A stretch of 64,000 nt of DNA from Lingula anatina (lineage: Eukaryota > Brachiopoda > Lingulata > Lingulida > Lingulidae), in contig NW_019775036.1 in assembly GCF_001039355.2 (NCBI RefSeq), forward strand, positions 363,415 through 427,414, in the 5' to 3' direction. The stretch's first letter is position 1, and the number at the start of each line of letters is the position of its first letter. The position numbers and the translations under genes are program-made. Below the pieces are notes generated by a model. The model did no database searches and was not told the DNA's origin. It saw nothing but the letters and a program-made list of their open reading frames with translations. Below are positions 49,837 through 61,539 of the stretch, piece by piece.

Positions 49837-50939
49837 ACACCGGGAAAACAAAATAATAAAAAAAAATTAAAAAAGGCAAGACAGGATACACAGTTATTTG
49901 ATATATTTAATCACCGAATTTATAATAAATATTCATTTGGTCATTCATTGAAAATTATATATGAATTGAAAATAAATTAATTTGGGCATTGCATTTAAGT
50001 CTTTTTACTGCTCCACTATTTGCTGCTCCACCTGTGTTGATTATTATGATTCTTAACATAAAAAAATACAAAATAAAAAAAAATAAATAAACTTAGGTTA
50101 AGTACGAACAGAAACGGAAATTGACGACGCCTTACGGTTATTGAGTTTCTTTTCATGCTTTTTAATATTTCAATAACAAATACCACATTACCAAACTCAC
50201 CCGTTAGCCACAGCAGACTCACAGCCAGCTGTAATTATTGGTCTATTTTATGGGTATCAGAACATGTTTCATCAAAAAGCGATTGCAGGGAGCTATCTAT
50301 TTTATTGTAGTTCTAGTGGTAGTATATTCATCTGCATGTTCGGATCAACTCTGACAACGACTGTCAAACAAACCAAACCATTTTGCCGAATTATTATTTC
50401 ACAAAACTTTATAAACTTCTCACATTGGTAATTCTTCTCTTTTCGACTAAATGCCCTTCAATATCGAGATATAGCTTAAAGAGCTTTTAGATACATATTT
50501 ATTATATGTAAGGACGAAGTTTTTATATGACTAATTTGCTTTTTTTGCCATTTACAACTGCACTACAAAAGTCTAACTAAAAATGATGTACTATTCCACT
50601 TACATATTTGTTAAACTGTTTCGACATGATTTAAGATAATTACAATGTTACTTAATAGGTTAAGATAGTGAGACACGTTACCAAAATCAATTTACATAAA
50701 ACCTACATGTTACGAGCACAATACAAGACAATTTGCAACGGGACAAAGTCATCTGGACAACAGCATATAAACCAAAAATTATCTTGGAAAAAAAATAGCA
50801 ATTGTCACTCTGATGATTGTGTCTTTTGTTACTGCATCTGCCGATACTGTAATTTTGTCTTTTTTGTCAAAAGTAAAAGTGAACATTTTTTTGGTTTTGA
50901 TTTGGTTCGTGGAAAGACATAGTCGCCAAACAGTATGGT

Positions 50940-51850
50940 AAAGCAAAGTTCGTAAACAAATATCCCTTTTCTTTAGTCATATACTGGAAGAAAGTATCCA
51001 ACGCGTCATGCGGTTTCCACTATGTTTGACGTCCTTTATCAAAGTAGCACTTAAAATAACTAGGTGATGCAAATAAAATAGCTCACTGGTGCGAGAAGAA
51101 TACTTTTGTTTAATTTTTTGGCTATTATTCCAACAAATTCTCGCCATCATCTAGCTGTTTAGGGATGCACAGCACACACACACACGGGCGAGAGAGAGAG
51201 GGAGAGAGAGAGAGACCGATGCCACGGATAGAAGGATTTGTTTATTTACTCGTTTGTTTTATTTACTAAATCGACGTTGATGACTAAGTCCAAATTCGCA
51301 TCCAGAATAAGCAATGTGATCTAACGAGCATCGCTTTTCATATAGTCATATGCTGGAAGTAGTTTCATATCATCCAAAGCGTCATACGGGTTTCCATTAT
51401 TTTGAATTCGGACGGCCTGTATTAAAGTAGCACTGAAATCAGCTGGGTGACGCAAATAAAATAAAATAGCTAACTGGTGTGAGATGCCTTCTTTAGTTTA
51501 ATGTTTTGGTTATTTTGGCTGTTATTCCATCACTGTGTCACACACGCACACACACATACACAAGCACGCACACACACACTTACACACACACGACAAAGAG
51601 AGTTGAGTTAACAAAGAGGGGGATAAAAAACTGATCGATGGCTGCCACGGATAGAAGGATATCAAATATTTGATTTAACTGAGCAATATAAATATAATAT
51701 TGCAATGCTGTTATAGACCTTAATGAACTCTGGTTGAATATTTTTTGGCTATCTCTCACTATCTTGCCCCAATCCAGTAGTTTTTGTGGCGCACAGACAC
51801 AAACACACGAGAGAGAGAGAAGTGAGAAGACGTTGCATTTCCTGACACGA
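50940..51850. repeat. Spacer repeat array after gene 2
   Basis: At least three degenerate units of roughly 300 bp. Each has a part like CATATACTGGAAG...GCGTCAT(A/G)(G/C)GG(T)TTCCA, then GGTGATGCAAATAAAATAGC, then CA- and GA-microsatellites. Comparable arrays are at 59680-60480 and 61540-62620, and one inverted unit at 34400-34560. Confidence 0.75.
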
Positions 51851-52619
51851 CTTCGACGAGAAAAAAGGAGGTAAGTTTTATGTTAACTGTGAAATATTCT
51901 GATCGGTGCAATTCTGCAAATTCATGGTGATCCCCTGCACACACCGATTGTTGGCAACTAAGGAGTGACAACTCTCTCGGTGGTTCTGGAGGTGCTTCCT
52001 CTCAAATATGTGTTGTTCATGTTTGACCAGGAATCCAATGAACCTAGACGCGAACAAAGAGTGATTAATACAGGAGATGATTACCTTGGTTCAAACTTTG
52101 AACAACCGCCTTTTGAATTGTAAGAAAGGAATAATGTCATTTTCCATTTGTTGAAACTATTTCAATCATATTAAGAGGGTTTTTTTTATTTCAAGTGANG
52201 TTATCAAGTGATTTCATCATACATTTATCGCAACAGACTATCAGGCAAATTGATTTGAAATTTACTGACATTGTACGGGCGTCCTAATGGACGCTTGTCG
52301 ACCCTGCAGGTATGTTCTCCAAGATAAATGGATTATATGCATTTCTGCTGAACGAAAAACAGCTGGTATTTACAGAACCTGCGAATGAGTTGCAAAGTTG
52401 GTTTTAACAATATTTGGTCACTAAGATGAACACAATCTTGACTTGATGGGTCCCCATGTGTGTCACGATTATCACAAAGTACACTGTGACACTGGCAATC
52501 CATTCTTATGGTTTTAAAATGTAGTTGTCTGTATGAAACAAATGCATGTAACCACGCTCAAGGAATAGATATCCTTACTTTTTGTCCTGTGTCAGAACTT
52601 GGTCCAAAAGCACCAAAAC

Positions 52620-53239
52620 CAGTTTTATTGCTATGGTTACATAGCTAATTTTTGGCCTATATTTTGAAAATCTTACAATTGTTAGGTTTTGAAGCCTTAT
52701 TAAAGACATTAAACCAAGTAATTATTTTTAAAAAGCCGATTCAGATAAACCGTAGTTTTAACTTTTTGTGGTACTTTTTGCATTATTAGATGTCCGATGT
52801 ATCATTTGTCGCTTGTATGCGAAGTGTTGTTAAAATTAACATTTTGACCAATTCTTAGAGAGTTTAGTCCCGGAAGTGGTCCCAGAAGTTTCAGATTTCC
52901 TCATAAGTGGGCCATAATAACTTTTTATTTATAGCAAGATGAATAAATCATTTAACGTTTTGTGAACAATGTTTATTTATTGTTTTAAAGGGCCAATTTT
53001 AACTTTTTCCACATTTTAAATTTTGGAATGTATTTTATTGTGCAATATAACTCAATTAAATTTACAAATTATATATTTAATTTGTCTTTAAAGTAGTTTT
53101 GAGGAAGTTTATGCTTTAAATTTGTATAAATGGTATGAAATACTGATATTTTCACAGATAGTTTGTATTCTCTCACCAATAGTTCTTGTTAGATTTGGTA
53201 TCTGGAATACAAATTACTGCCTGTACTGTAAGGTCTTCA

Positions 53240-53289
<50 letters not shown>

Positions 53290-54610
53290 GTTTCTACATT
53301 ATATTCGTGTGTTTTAGTGACACACGCTCCGCAATTAGCAGTATCAAAGCACTCTTTTTACTTCAACTTTTTCATTTAGTTTTTATTTAAGGGAGGCAGC
53401 GTCTTTAATTTTTCATTCGGTTCTTTCAATGACAGTTTATTTATCTATTTATTTATTTATTTATTTATTTATTATTGACTTACTTACTTATTGGTTGTTT
53501 ATTTGTTGCCTGCAAAAAAGAGATCAATCATTTTTTTACAAGGTCGATGCCTTCTCTCTCCTCTCTTGGATCCTATCCCATCACAACGCAATGTTTGCCT
53601 TGACGGAAGTACAACTATAGCCTCGAAATCCACAAAAGTTTGGTCACCCCATAAAGTGAAGGAGGCACTGCACAATTACACATAATATAATTATATTTGA
53701 TTGTGTAGCTATTCAGGGGATGGTTTTCATTCTTGGAATATCAAAATGACAAAAACTGACATTTTTAGCGTTTGACACAAAAAATAAATAAATAAATAAA
53801 ATAAATAAATAGATAAATAAATAAAAATAAAATGTTTATACTCAAATTATGTTGTTACATATTTTACCATTGCGACTATCGTACTTTTCAATAAGTGATA
53901 CTTGTTATCATGAGACTGACGCTATCACTGATACATTGGTGAGCTGTGCTCAGCTCCATAATAAAACACGCTGAGTGAGGTCACGGTGTAACTAAATGCT
54001 TTGTGAAGTTAAGCATCAATATTGTGTAGAAAGTGAAAAGGTAAATCTTATGATTAAAATGTGCATCAGTATATTATTTGTCTTACTATTATTATCATTT
54101 TGATTAAATAATATTCCATGAACAAAGTATTCTTCACGTGAAAACTTACAGCAAACAAAGAGTTTCTGATCAAAAAGCCCTGAAATCTCATGGCAGAGTA
54201 TCAGTTTCATCTTTTCTGTCACCTTTACCTAATGATTCCAGCTTATATAAGCTTCTAAGCTGAATGCGATGTTATTGTAACCAACACCCCACTCCGCAAC
54301 CATGTTAAATTACATTGGAGACACTGTAAAATTGATAAATCGCTGGCACGCACAGGTAACTGCAACGATTTTGGCATAAGGGTTCGGTCGTAAATTGCAA
54401 TGCTCCCAAAAAAAGATAATATATTGTCGTGTCGCATTGTATGCGTGCCTCATAATCTGTGATGTTTTCAAAAAAGCATTCCTGAATTAGTTTTAAGATT
54501 GTCATACCTGTATGATGATGTTGAAATTTTACCACTTTCTTTTTCTGAACATCTTATTCTATTTCAGAATAGAAGTGCTATATAGAGTACTATATCCAAC
54601 ATCAACCAAT
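52620..54610 (+). other. Leader/spacer of EGF gene 3
   Basis: Matches 36880-37750 and 46330-46670 in blocks. It contains (TTA)n 53239-53289, ATTT repeats, and an acceptor-like TTCTATTTCAG (54568 on) before the start exon. No ORF of interest. Confidence 0.5.
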
Positions 54611-54612
54611 CA

Positions 54613-57582
54613 ATGATGGGATTGTTGTTCTGCCCGAGCCTTGTTCTGGCCTTGATGGCGTGCGTCTTTCTCAGTCAACCTCAGCTGAGTCAAACTGGTC
54701 AGTGTGAAGAGACCAGCTCAACATCCAAGTTTATGTACAATAACATGTTCTCAGCGGGCAAATCATGTTGTTTCAACGTTGAAACAGTGTTGAACTACCG
54801 TACTTGTGTACAACATGTTTACTATTGCAACAATTGATGGCAGCACATATGTTTCATTTAATATAATGTTTCCATTATCAGTGTGTCTTTTAACAGGTGG
54901 GCATTTTGTACAAAATGAATTCCATAGATGTCAGTTACCCTGATTAGTAAATGCTTAAAATATAAAAATTGAAATATGTAAACTGAAATAGCATGCGTAG
55001 CATTTTATAAACCTTAATTGTAATATCCTCATTTCAGGTTTGTGCGAATTCAGTAACTGCTTGAATGGTGCAACGTGTGCAGAAGATACTACAAATTCGA
55101 AAACCCGGTGCATTTGTCCCGAGGGATATAAAGGACCATCGTGCGAAATAGGTAAACCGTGCTTTTCTAATACTGTATATATTGTGTATCTCAGTATTGA
55201 AAGATAACAACAAATAGCTCTAAGTTGTGAATCATGCAGCAAAAGAAATTACAAAACAAATTTACCAGCGCAAAAATTGATACCAGAAGATAGTAGCAAG
55301 AATCAGTAATAGACTTCTATAGACTGATAGACTGATACTAAGCCATATAGCTCTAGATTTCTGTTTATTAATTATAATGCAACTAAAATATTCAGGTGAT
55401 ACGGTGGACGTTATGAAAATGCGTCATGAAATAACGTCCATTAAGGCGGTTTAAAATTTCAAGTATCTTTTCAAATTACAGTATTTATTTGTTTTCAGCA
55501 CAATGTGGGGAAAACGCCCAGTGCACTTACGCGCTGATTGATTTTCCAATGCCTGGGCACAATGACAACTGCGATTCATTAAGTAATGAACGTTGTGTTT
55601 GTAATGACGGTTACAGTGGGGATGGAATCAACTGCACTAGTAAGTCTTAGGCCGTATTCAGAACAGTGGAATTACTAGTCTGCTGGTCAAATGTGGCCGA
55701 CCCACTTGAATACTTCCCCCTAATCTACGCAGTGTCTATTAGTGGATTGGAAGGTCGCGTTATTTGAACCATAGACTAATTAGTCCACTCTTCTTTGTCC
55801 CTCGGGACAAATGCACCAGGACAAATGCACCAGTTATTTTGGTATAGCAGAAGTTAGCTGAAATCATAACCTTAAAATAACCTAGGATCGACTCCCTCCC
55901 CCTCATGGACAGCCCAATCTACAGTTTCACAAAAGCTCTAAGTGCTCATGCACACCCCTAGTGATAAGTATACCAAATTCCTTAAGTTTGAACTTTCTCA
56001 ATCTAATGATCGAGGAATAAAAAGCAGAAATTACGATATAGAAAAAGAAAAAAAATAATATCAATCACCTCCGGGGACAGTCCAATCCCAAGTGTTACTA
56101 AATCTCAGTAATGCTCATGTACATCTTTGGCAAAAGATATTCTAATTACCAATGTTTGAAATTTCTCAGCCTTTTAGTCTAGGAGACAAAGGAAAAACAC
56201 TAGGTATTACAAGAAGACTCAACCGAACCAAGGGACAGCCCAACCCCCTGTTGCAGTAAATTTCTGTGCAGGGATGCCCATGCACACTATTTAAGCTATC
56301 AAGAATACAATGAAGAATCCCCACCAACACTGACAAATCAAATCCCAGTTGAACCTAAATCTCCAGTTCTAATTATTCCCAGTTTTAACTTCCTCACTCT
56401 TATGGTCAAGGAGGAGTTAGCTGAAATTTCAAGTTAAAAAGAATTTGTTACAATCCAACTCCCAGGGACATGCCACCACACAATTCACTATGAAATTCCA
56501 AAGTCACCATGCACATGCTTCATAAAACAATAGGAAAGTCTACCATTACCGAAATTTCCTCACTCTTGTGCTACAAGAGGGGATGGCAAAAATTACAATG
56601 TAAAGGGAATTAAGAATCAGAAGCAACTTCTTTTGTCTAAGAGGTGTGGGGATAACAAGCAATCAGTTTTGTCAAGTGCAACGTTGTTTTGTCACTGATT
56701 ACTATTTAACATAATGATAAGCCTGATAAAAATAATGAAATCTAAAAAAAGCAGTCTTACCCTGACCGTAACAATTTTATGCCATTGTGGTAAATTATAT
56801 CGACTTATCATAGACTGTGTTCCCATACATAGATCGATCCATCTGGATAACTGACTTAAATATCTGTCATGCCTACCAAATCAGCTAGGGGGTAAAGATA
56901 AATACCCCCTTACAGCATTACTAGGCGTGACAGACATTTAAGCCGGCCAAGTTGACAGTATTTTAGTGAGACTCTCTAGGGAGATAGATAGATCTAAATA
57001 TCTGTGGGAATGGTCCCATAGTCAGCAATCAGATCTTTAGGAGTCTAAACTTAGACCCATTGCGTTAAGATTTATTTATTTATTTATTCATTTATTTATT
57101 TTCCCCGCTCTTTGGTGACAAAATTCAAAGATATATTTTCCCGCCCGTCCGATATTTTATGTTTTTGAGAGGACTTTTATTGTTTTTAATCGGCAAAATG
57201 GTAGATGCATTCTTGAATTAAAAAAAAAAAATAATAAAAACATGTTCTGTGTTATGATGATCAAAAACCTTTGAGTAACCTAAGAGTGCTAATAGGTAGT
57301 ATTTTTTTGCTCCTGACATCTCACACGATCTCAATGAGAAACCAATTAAACTAGGCCGACTCTTAACAGTATGGGAAGTGCGGGGATGTATGATGGCTAC
57401 CCATTGTCGCCATCTAGTTGTGTATGAAACACGTCCCAGATAATTTGCTTCTTGTCTGGAGAAAACGATAGCCAATTCACGAGGGTACTTTTTAGAGTGA
57501 GAGAAAAAAAGGGCGAGTCGAAGATTCTAATCAAGAGATAACAACACTCTAGCCAGTTGCAATATAGCATCTTTATGGATAT

Positions 57583-57639
<57 letters not shown>

Positions 57640-58554
57640 ATTTTGGTTTATAAAAATAACTTTAGAAATTTGACGTCAGATAATGCCTATATCAACGGAA
57701 TCTGATCAAACATTTGAGTAATGGAATAAACATGCATGCATAACATTAAAATATGTACATAACATACAAGATTTATGTAAGTCTGTTCATTTAATATGGA
57801 AAAATGTGAAAGTACTTAACACGTCAAAAGTTACAAGGAGCTCCAAAATAACATTGTTTCTATCATATTTATCATCACATTCATCTTATCATTTTTAATT
57901 AAGAAATAAACACTGAATTAATTTGCAAAAATGTTTATCAGCTTGGTAGCTGGATCATAAATGAAAATTATCAAACACAAGCCTAGAAAAATGGCTAACC
58001 GTTAGCTTTCTGTTGTGGGGCAGGTAGACAATATAAGACCAGGGTTAGTGGGGCGGATCCAGAGATATTTTCTGACAGTCTTCCAAAGTATATTTGCTGA
58101 TTCATCGTCCATTTTTGACCGCCTTCCGACAGAAAAAATTATAGCCATCAATATAAACTTGGAAATCTGACCGTCTTCCGGAAGACCCAGAAGACGGCCT
58201 CAATCCGCTCCTGATATAGACAATACCAACTCTGTCATTTCTAAACATGTAATAAACACCGACCACAGTACTGACTGGAATTCAACCAAGATCCTTGAAT
58301 CCGACTCGTCTGATATCCTACGTAAGATACAAGAGGCTATCAACATCAGCCGTCACCAGCCACCCATGAATAGGGTCGGGAAGGTCGATCTACCTGACAT
58401 TTATAAGAGGGTCGTGGCCTCTATATACTATAAAGTCAAACTTAAAATGATGACAGTGAGTATCAACATCTACGTACTCACGTCAGTCTGATGAAGGCCA
58501 ACGTCCACGTGTCCATTAAATATATTTATTTTGCTTTCAGGATCGACGAAATAA
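54613..58554 (+). CDS. Secreted EGF-like protein, array gene 3, lacks EGF1, 117 aa
   Basis: Exons: 54613-54697 (signal peptide, FLSQPQLSQT end), 55038-55151 (EGF2, six Cys, CEFSNC...CICPEGYKGPSC), 55499-55639 (EGF3, CGENAQC...CVCNDGYSGDGINC), 58541-58554 (RSTK-stop); 354 nt, all phase 1. The EGF1 exon and its flanks are gone: intron-1 DNA stops near 54750, a 44-bp AACGTTG-type fragment follows, and DNA matching intron 2 of the sisters resumes at about 54813. Because EGF exons are symmetric the frame survives, giving a natural two-domain form. The last intron is long (55640-58540) and full of repeats. AATAAA at 58694-58699 is the likely polyadenylation signal. Confidence 0.75.
55908..56620. 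repeat. Four divergent tandem repeats (about 160-230 bp) in the last intron of gene 3
   Basis: GGACAG(C/T)CCAA or GGACATGCC recurs at 55908, 56075, 56234 and 56466. Each is followed by a (T/C)CATG(C/T)ACA block and a TTTCTCA/TTCCTCA(C/A)TCT block. It is absent from gene 2's shorter last intron. Confidence 0.65.
56812..57021. mobile_element. Fold-back MITE in the last intron of gene 3
   Basis: The arms meet at TAGGGGGTAAAGATAAATAC followed by CCCCTTACAGC. The outer ends are GACTGTGTTCCCATA and, reversed, GACTATGGGACCATTCCCA. Same family as 10090-10575 and 28532-28783. Confidence 0.65.
57585..57638. repeat. Poly-T tract of 54
   Basis: An uninterrupted T run in the last intron of gene 3. Gene 2 has a poly-A run (48956-48980) at a roughly corresponding place, so length here is likely unstable. 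Confidence 0.9.
57967..58500 (+). mobile_element. Penelope-like remnant in gene 3, homologous to the one in gene 2
   Basis: It starts with ATTATCAAACACAAGCCTAG and carries an endonuclease-end-like frame (DILRKIQEAINISRHQPP, VDLPDIYKRVV) and GTCAGTCTGATGAAGG. The right inverted repeat is missing. Same intron position as 49263-49732, so it predates the gene 2/gene 3 split. Confidence 0.65.
58051..58213. mobile_element. 163-bp insertion inside the gene 3 Penelope-like remnant
   Basis: Gene 2 reads GGGTTAGTGAAAACAG here. Gene 3 reads GGGTTAGTG, then a block starting GGGCGGATCCAGAGA and ending CAATCCGCTCCTG (near-inverted ends), then resumes the shared sequence. Confidence 0.6.
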
Positions 58555-59679
58555 ACACCGGGAAAAAGAAATAACAACCAAAAAATCAGGACAGGATACA
58601 TAGCTATTTTATTAATTTAAGAACCACATTTATGATAAATATTCATTTGGACATTCATTGGACATTTTATATGAATTAAGTATATCAATTGAAAATAAAT
58701 TAATTTGGGCATTGCGTTTGGTTATTTTACTGCTTCACCTTTCCTGCTCCACATTTCTTTTGATATTTATGATTCTAAACACAAAAAAGCCTTGTCGTAC
58801 TTAGGTGAAGTACGAACAGAAATGGACATCGACAACGTCTTACAGTTAATTCATTATTTTCATGTTTTTTTATATATTTTCAATACAAAATACCACATTA
58901 CCAAACTCACGCGTTGGCCACAAAGATACACGACCAGCTGTAATTATTGGTCTATTTTATGGGTATCAGAACATGCTTCGTCAAAAAAGCTACTACTTTT
59001 GTGTAGTTCTGGAGGTAGTTTATGTGTCAGGAAAAATATTTCTGCATGTTCGGATCAACTCTGGCAACGGATGACAAACAAACCAAACCATCTTAACAAA
59101 TTATAATTTTACAAAACGTTATAAGAAATATCTCATTGGTGATTCTTCTCTTTTCGACTAAATGCCCTTCAATATCGACATATAACTTTTAAAAAAAGAT
59201 AAGTATTCGTTTTATGTAAGGAGGAAGGTTTTACCGCCTAATTTGTTTTACAACTGCACTACAAAAGTGAAACCAAAAATGATGTATTATTCCACTTATA
59301 TATTATTTAGACTGTTTTGGCATAATTAATGATAATTACCATTTTACTTAATTGGTATAGATAGGGATGTACGTTACTAAAACGAATGAACATAAAACAT
59401 ACATGTTACGAGCTGAATACACGCACACCTACAAATGGACAAAGTTATCTGGACAACGGTACATAAAACAAAAATTATTTTGGTTAAATCTCAGCAATTG
59501 TCAAGAAATAAAACCACGTCTTCATTCCGATGATTTGTATCTTTCGTTACTGCATCTGTCGATACTGTAATTTTGTCATTGATCAAATGTGAAAGTGAAT
59601 ATATTGTTTTGATTTGGTTCGTAAAAAGACATGGTCGCCAAACAGAATGGTAAATCACAGGCTGCAAACTAACACCGCT

Positions 59680-60480
59680 TTTTGTTAGTCATATACTGGA
59701 AGAAATGTCATATTACCCAACGCGTCATAGGGTTTTCATTATGTTTAACCCCTACATGTACGTCTTGTATCAAAGTAGGGCTGAGATTCACATTTGAATA
59801 CATTTATGAAATAGCTTACTGGTCTCATAGCTTTTGTTGGATAATTTGGTTGTTTATATACTCCAACACTTTCTCGCCCACACCTAGCTGTTAGAGAGAG
59901 AGAGAGGGAGAGACAGAGAAGCTAGACCGATACCACTAATGGAATGATTTGATTAAGATTCATTTACTCAGACTTAATCATGTCTGATGACAAAGTCCAT
60001 AATAAACAAATCCACTTATCAAGCATCGCTTTCCATGTAGTCATGTACTGGTCATATAATGGAAGGGTCATACGGGTTTCCTGTATATTTAATTCTCACG
60101 TCCTGTTTCAAATTTGCACTGGAATTATCTGGGTGATGCAGGCAAAATAGCTGGTGTAAGATGCTTTCATTGGTTGAATGTTTGGTTTGTTTTGGCTGTT
60201 TTTCCGTCACTTTGTCTTTTTCACACACACGCACACGCGAGAGAGGGAGAAAAATGACAGCTACATGTACATTGCTGTCACGGAAAGAAGGATATCAAAT
60301 ATTTCATTTAACTGAGCAATGCAAATATAATATTGCAATGCTGTTATAGACCGTAATAAACTCTGGTTGAATACGTTTGACTATCTCTCACTATCTTGTC
60401 CCAATCCAGCAGTTTATGTGGCGCACAGACACAAACACGAGAGAAAGAGAGAGAGAGAGACTGAATTTCATCAAATTTTT
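59680..60480. repeat. Spacer repeat array after gene 3
   Basis: Same units as 50940-51850. The part 60280-60470 matches 51650-51830 closely (GGATATCAAATATTT, AACTGAGCAAT, CTATCTCTCACTATCTTG, then CA/GA runs). Confidence 0.75.
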
Positions 60481-60667
60481 TCGTAAGAACTGGGTCAATT
60501 CGACCCGAATTTCGACTCGAATTTTCTAGATCAAATATAAAAATACAAGTTTCATGCTGAACGAAAGAAGCCAATGAAAGACCGACAAATGGCGTGTGAT
60601 AATAAACTGGGCATCCTATAGTCAAATAAGCACTATCGTGATTACAAAATCGTGATACCCTGCGCCG

Positions 60668-60755
60668 AAAGCTCGGATTGTATTTAACAACTATAATGTA
60701 GATGAAGGCCCAGGGGCCAAAAGCTCGGATTGTATTTAACAACTATAATGTAGAT
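60668..60755. repeat. Two-copy tandem repeat, 52-bp period
   Basis: AAAGCTCGGATTGTATTTAA and the following bases to GTAGAT occur at 60668-60703 and again at 60720-60755, joined by a 16-bp spacer. Confidence 0.85.
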
Positions 60756-60897
60756 CAGCCAAGACGGTGTGAAACGATATGATACGCATGCTTTTCCTAT
60801 TCAAACTGTATGGATTTCAAAAATTCAATTAAACTATATGTGTAAAATGATAAAACGTGACTGACATTTTTAATTTCCTTGCAATATCTATTTTCAG

Positions 60898-61005
60898 ACA
60901 AATGCGAGGAGGACAGTAATATTGGGTACTGCGAAGATAACCCTGGCGATCTGTCTGGCTTCCGGTGCAATTGCTTTGGCTGTTTAGGAAAGAGATGCGA
61001 ATTTT
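60898..61005 (+). pseudogene. Orphan EGF1 exon (gene 4 relic)
   Basis: A 108-nt phase 1-1 exon with intact TTTTCAG acceptor and GTAAGC donor. It encodes an EGF1-like domain lacking the CYNGGH segment and one Cys, with a new Cys (CFGCLGKRC). Flanking intron DNA matches genes 1 and 2, but no signal-peptide exon lies upstream and no EGF2/EGF3 exon downstream before the next spacer array. It is a fragment unless spliced into a neighbouring transcript. Confidence 0.75.
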
Positions 61006-61539
61006 GTAAGCAGTATCTTTGTTTCACTTACTGTCGTCCTTTGTGGGTAACAGGCCATAGTTATGAACAGTAAAATGTAAGAAAGCATGTTTATCATTGC
61101 AACTTTTGATACCAGCTGATATGTTTCATTTAATACATTTTATCCATAAGCATCGTGTCTTCTTCTGTATGTAAATATTTTATTTATTTATTCATCGGTT
61201 AATTATTTATTTATTTATTTATTTTAGTTCTTGCTGCAGAATGAACAATATCAGGCCTACCCAACTACCAGACTCGGCACCGAATGATCCTGAATTCACT
61301 GGTAGATCAGACCACACTACCCGTTTTCAAGGTGTGAGTCAGTACGCATTACACAGTATCATACCCTGAACAAATTTGGAGTGGTAATGCAATGCTTTTC
61401 AACCCCGCTGAGAATCGTCACTATCACATCGCGTACTAGGCAAGAGCGGTGTCGCGTCTGATGCTGTGAAATGCGTACTGATACACACCTTGAAAACGGG
61501 TAGTGTGGTCCGATTTACCGGTGTTTTGATTTGGTTCGT

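Noticed and set aside
51541-51595. CRISPR-like or satellite array from regular CA/GA blocks in the spacers
   Set aside because: These are simple microsatellites inside degenerate eukaryotic repeats; there are no fixed repeats with unique spacers.
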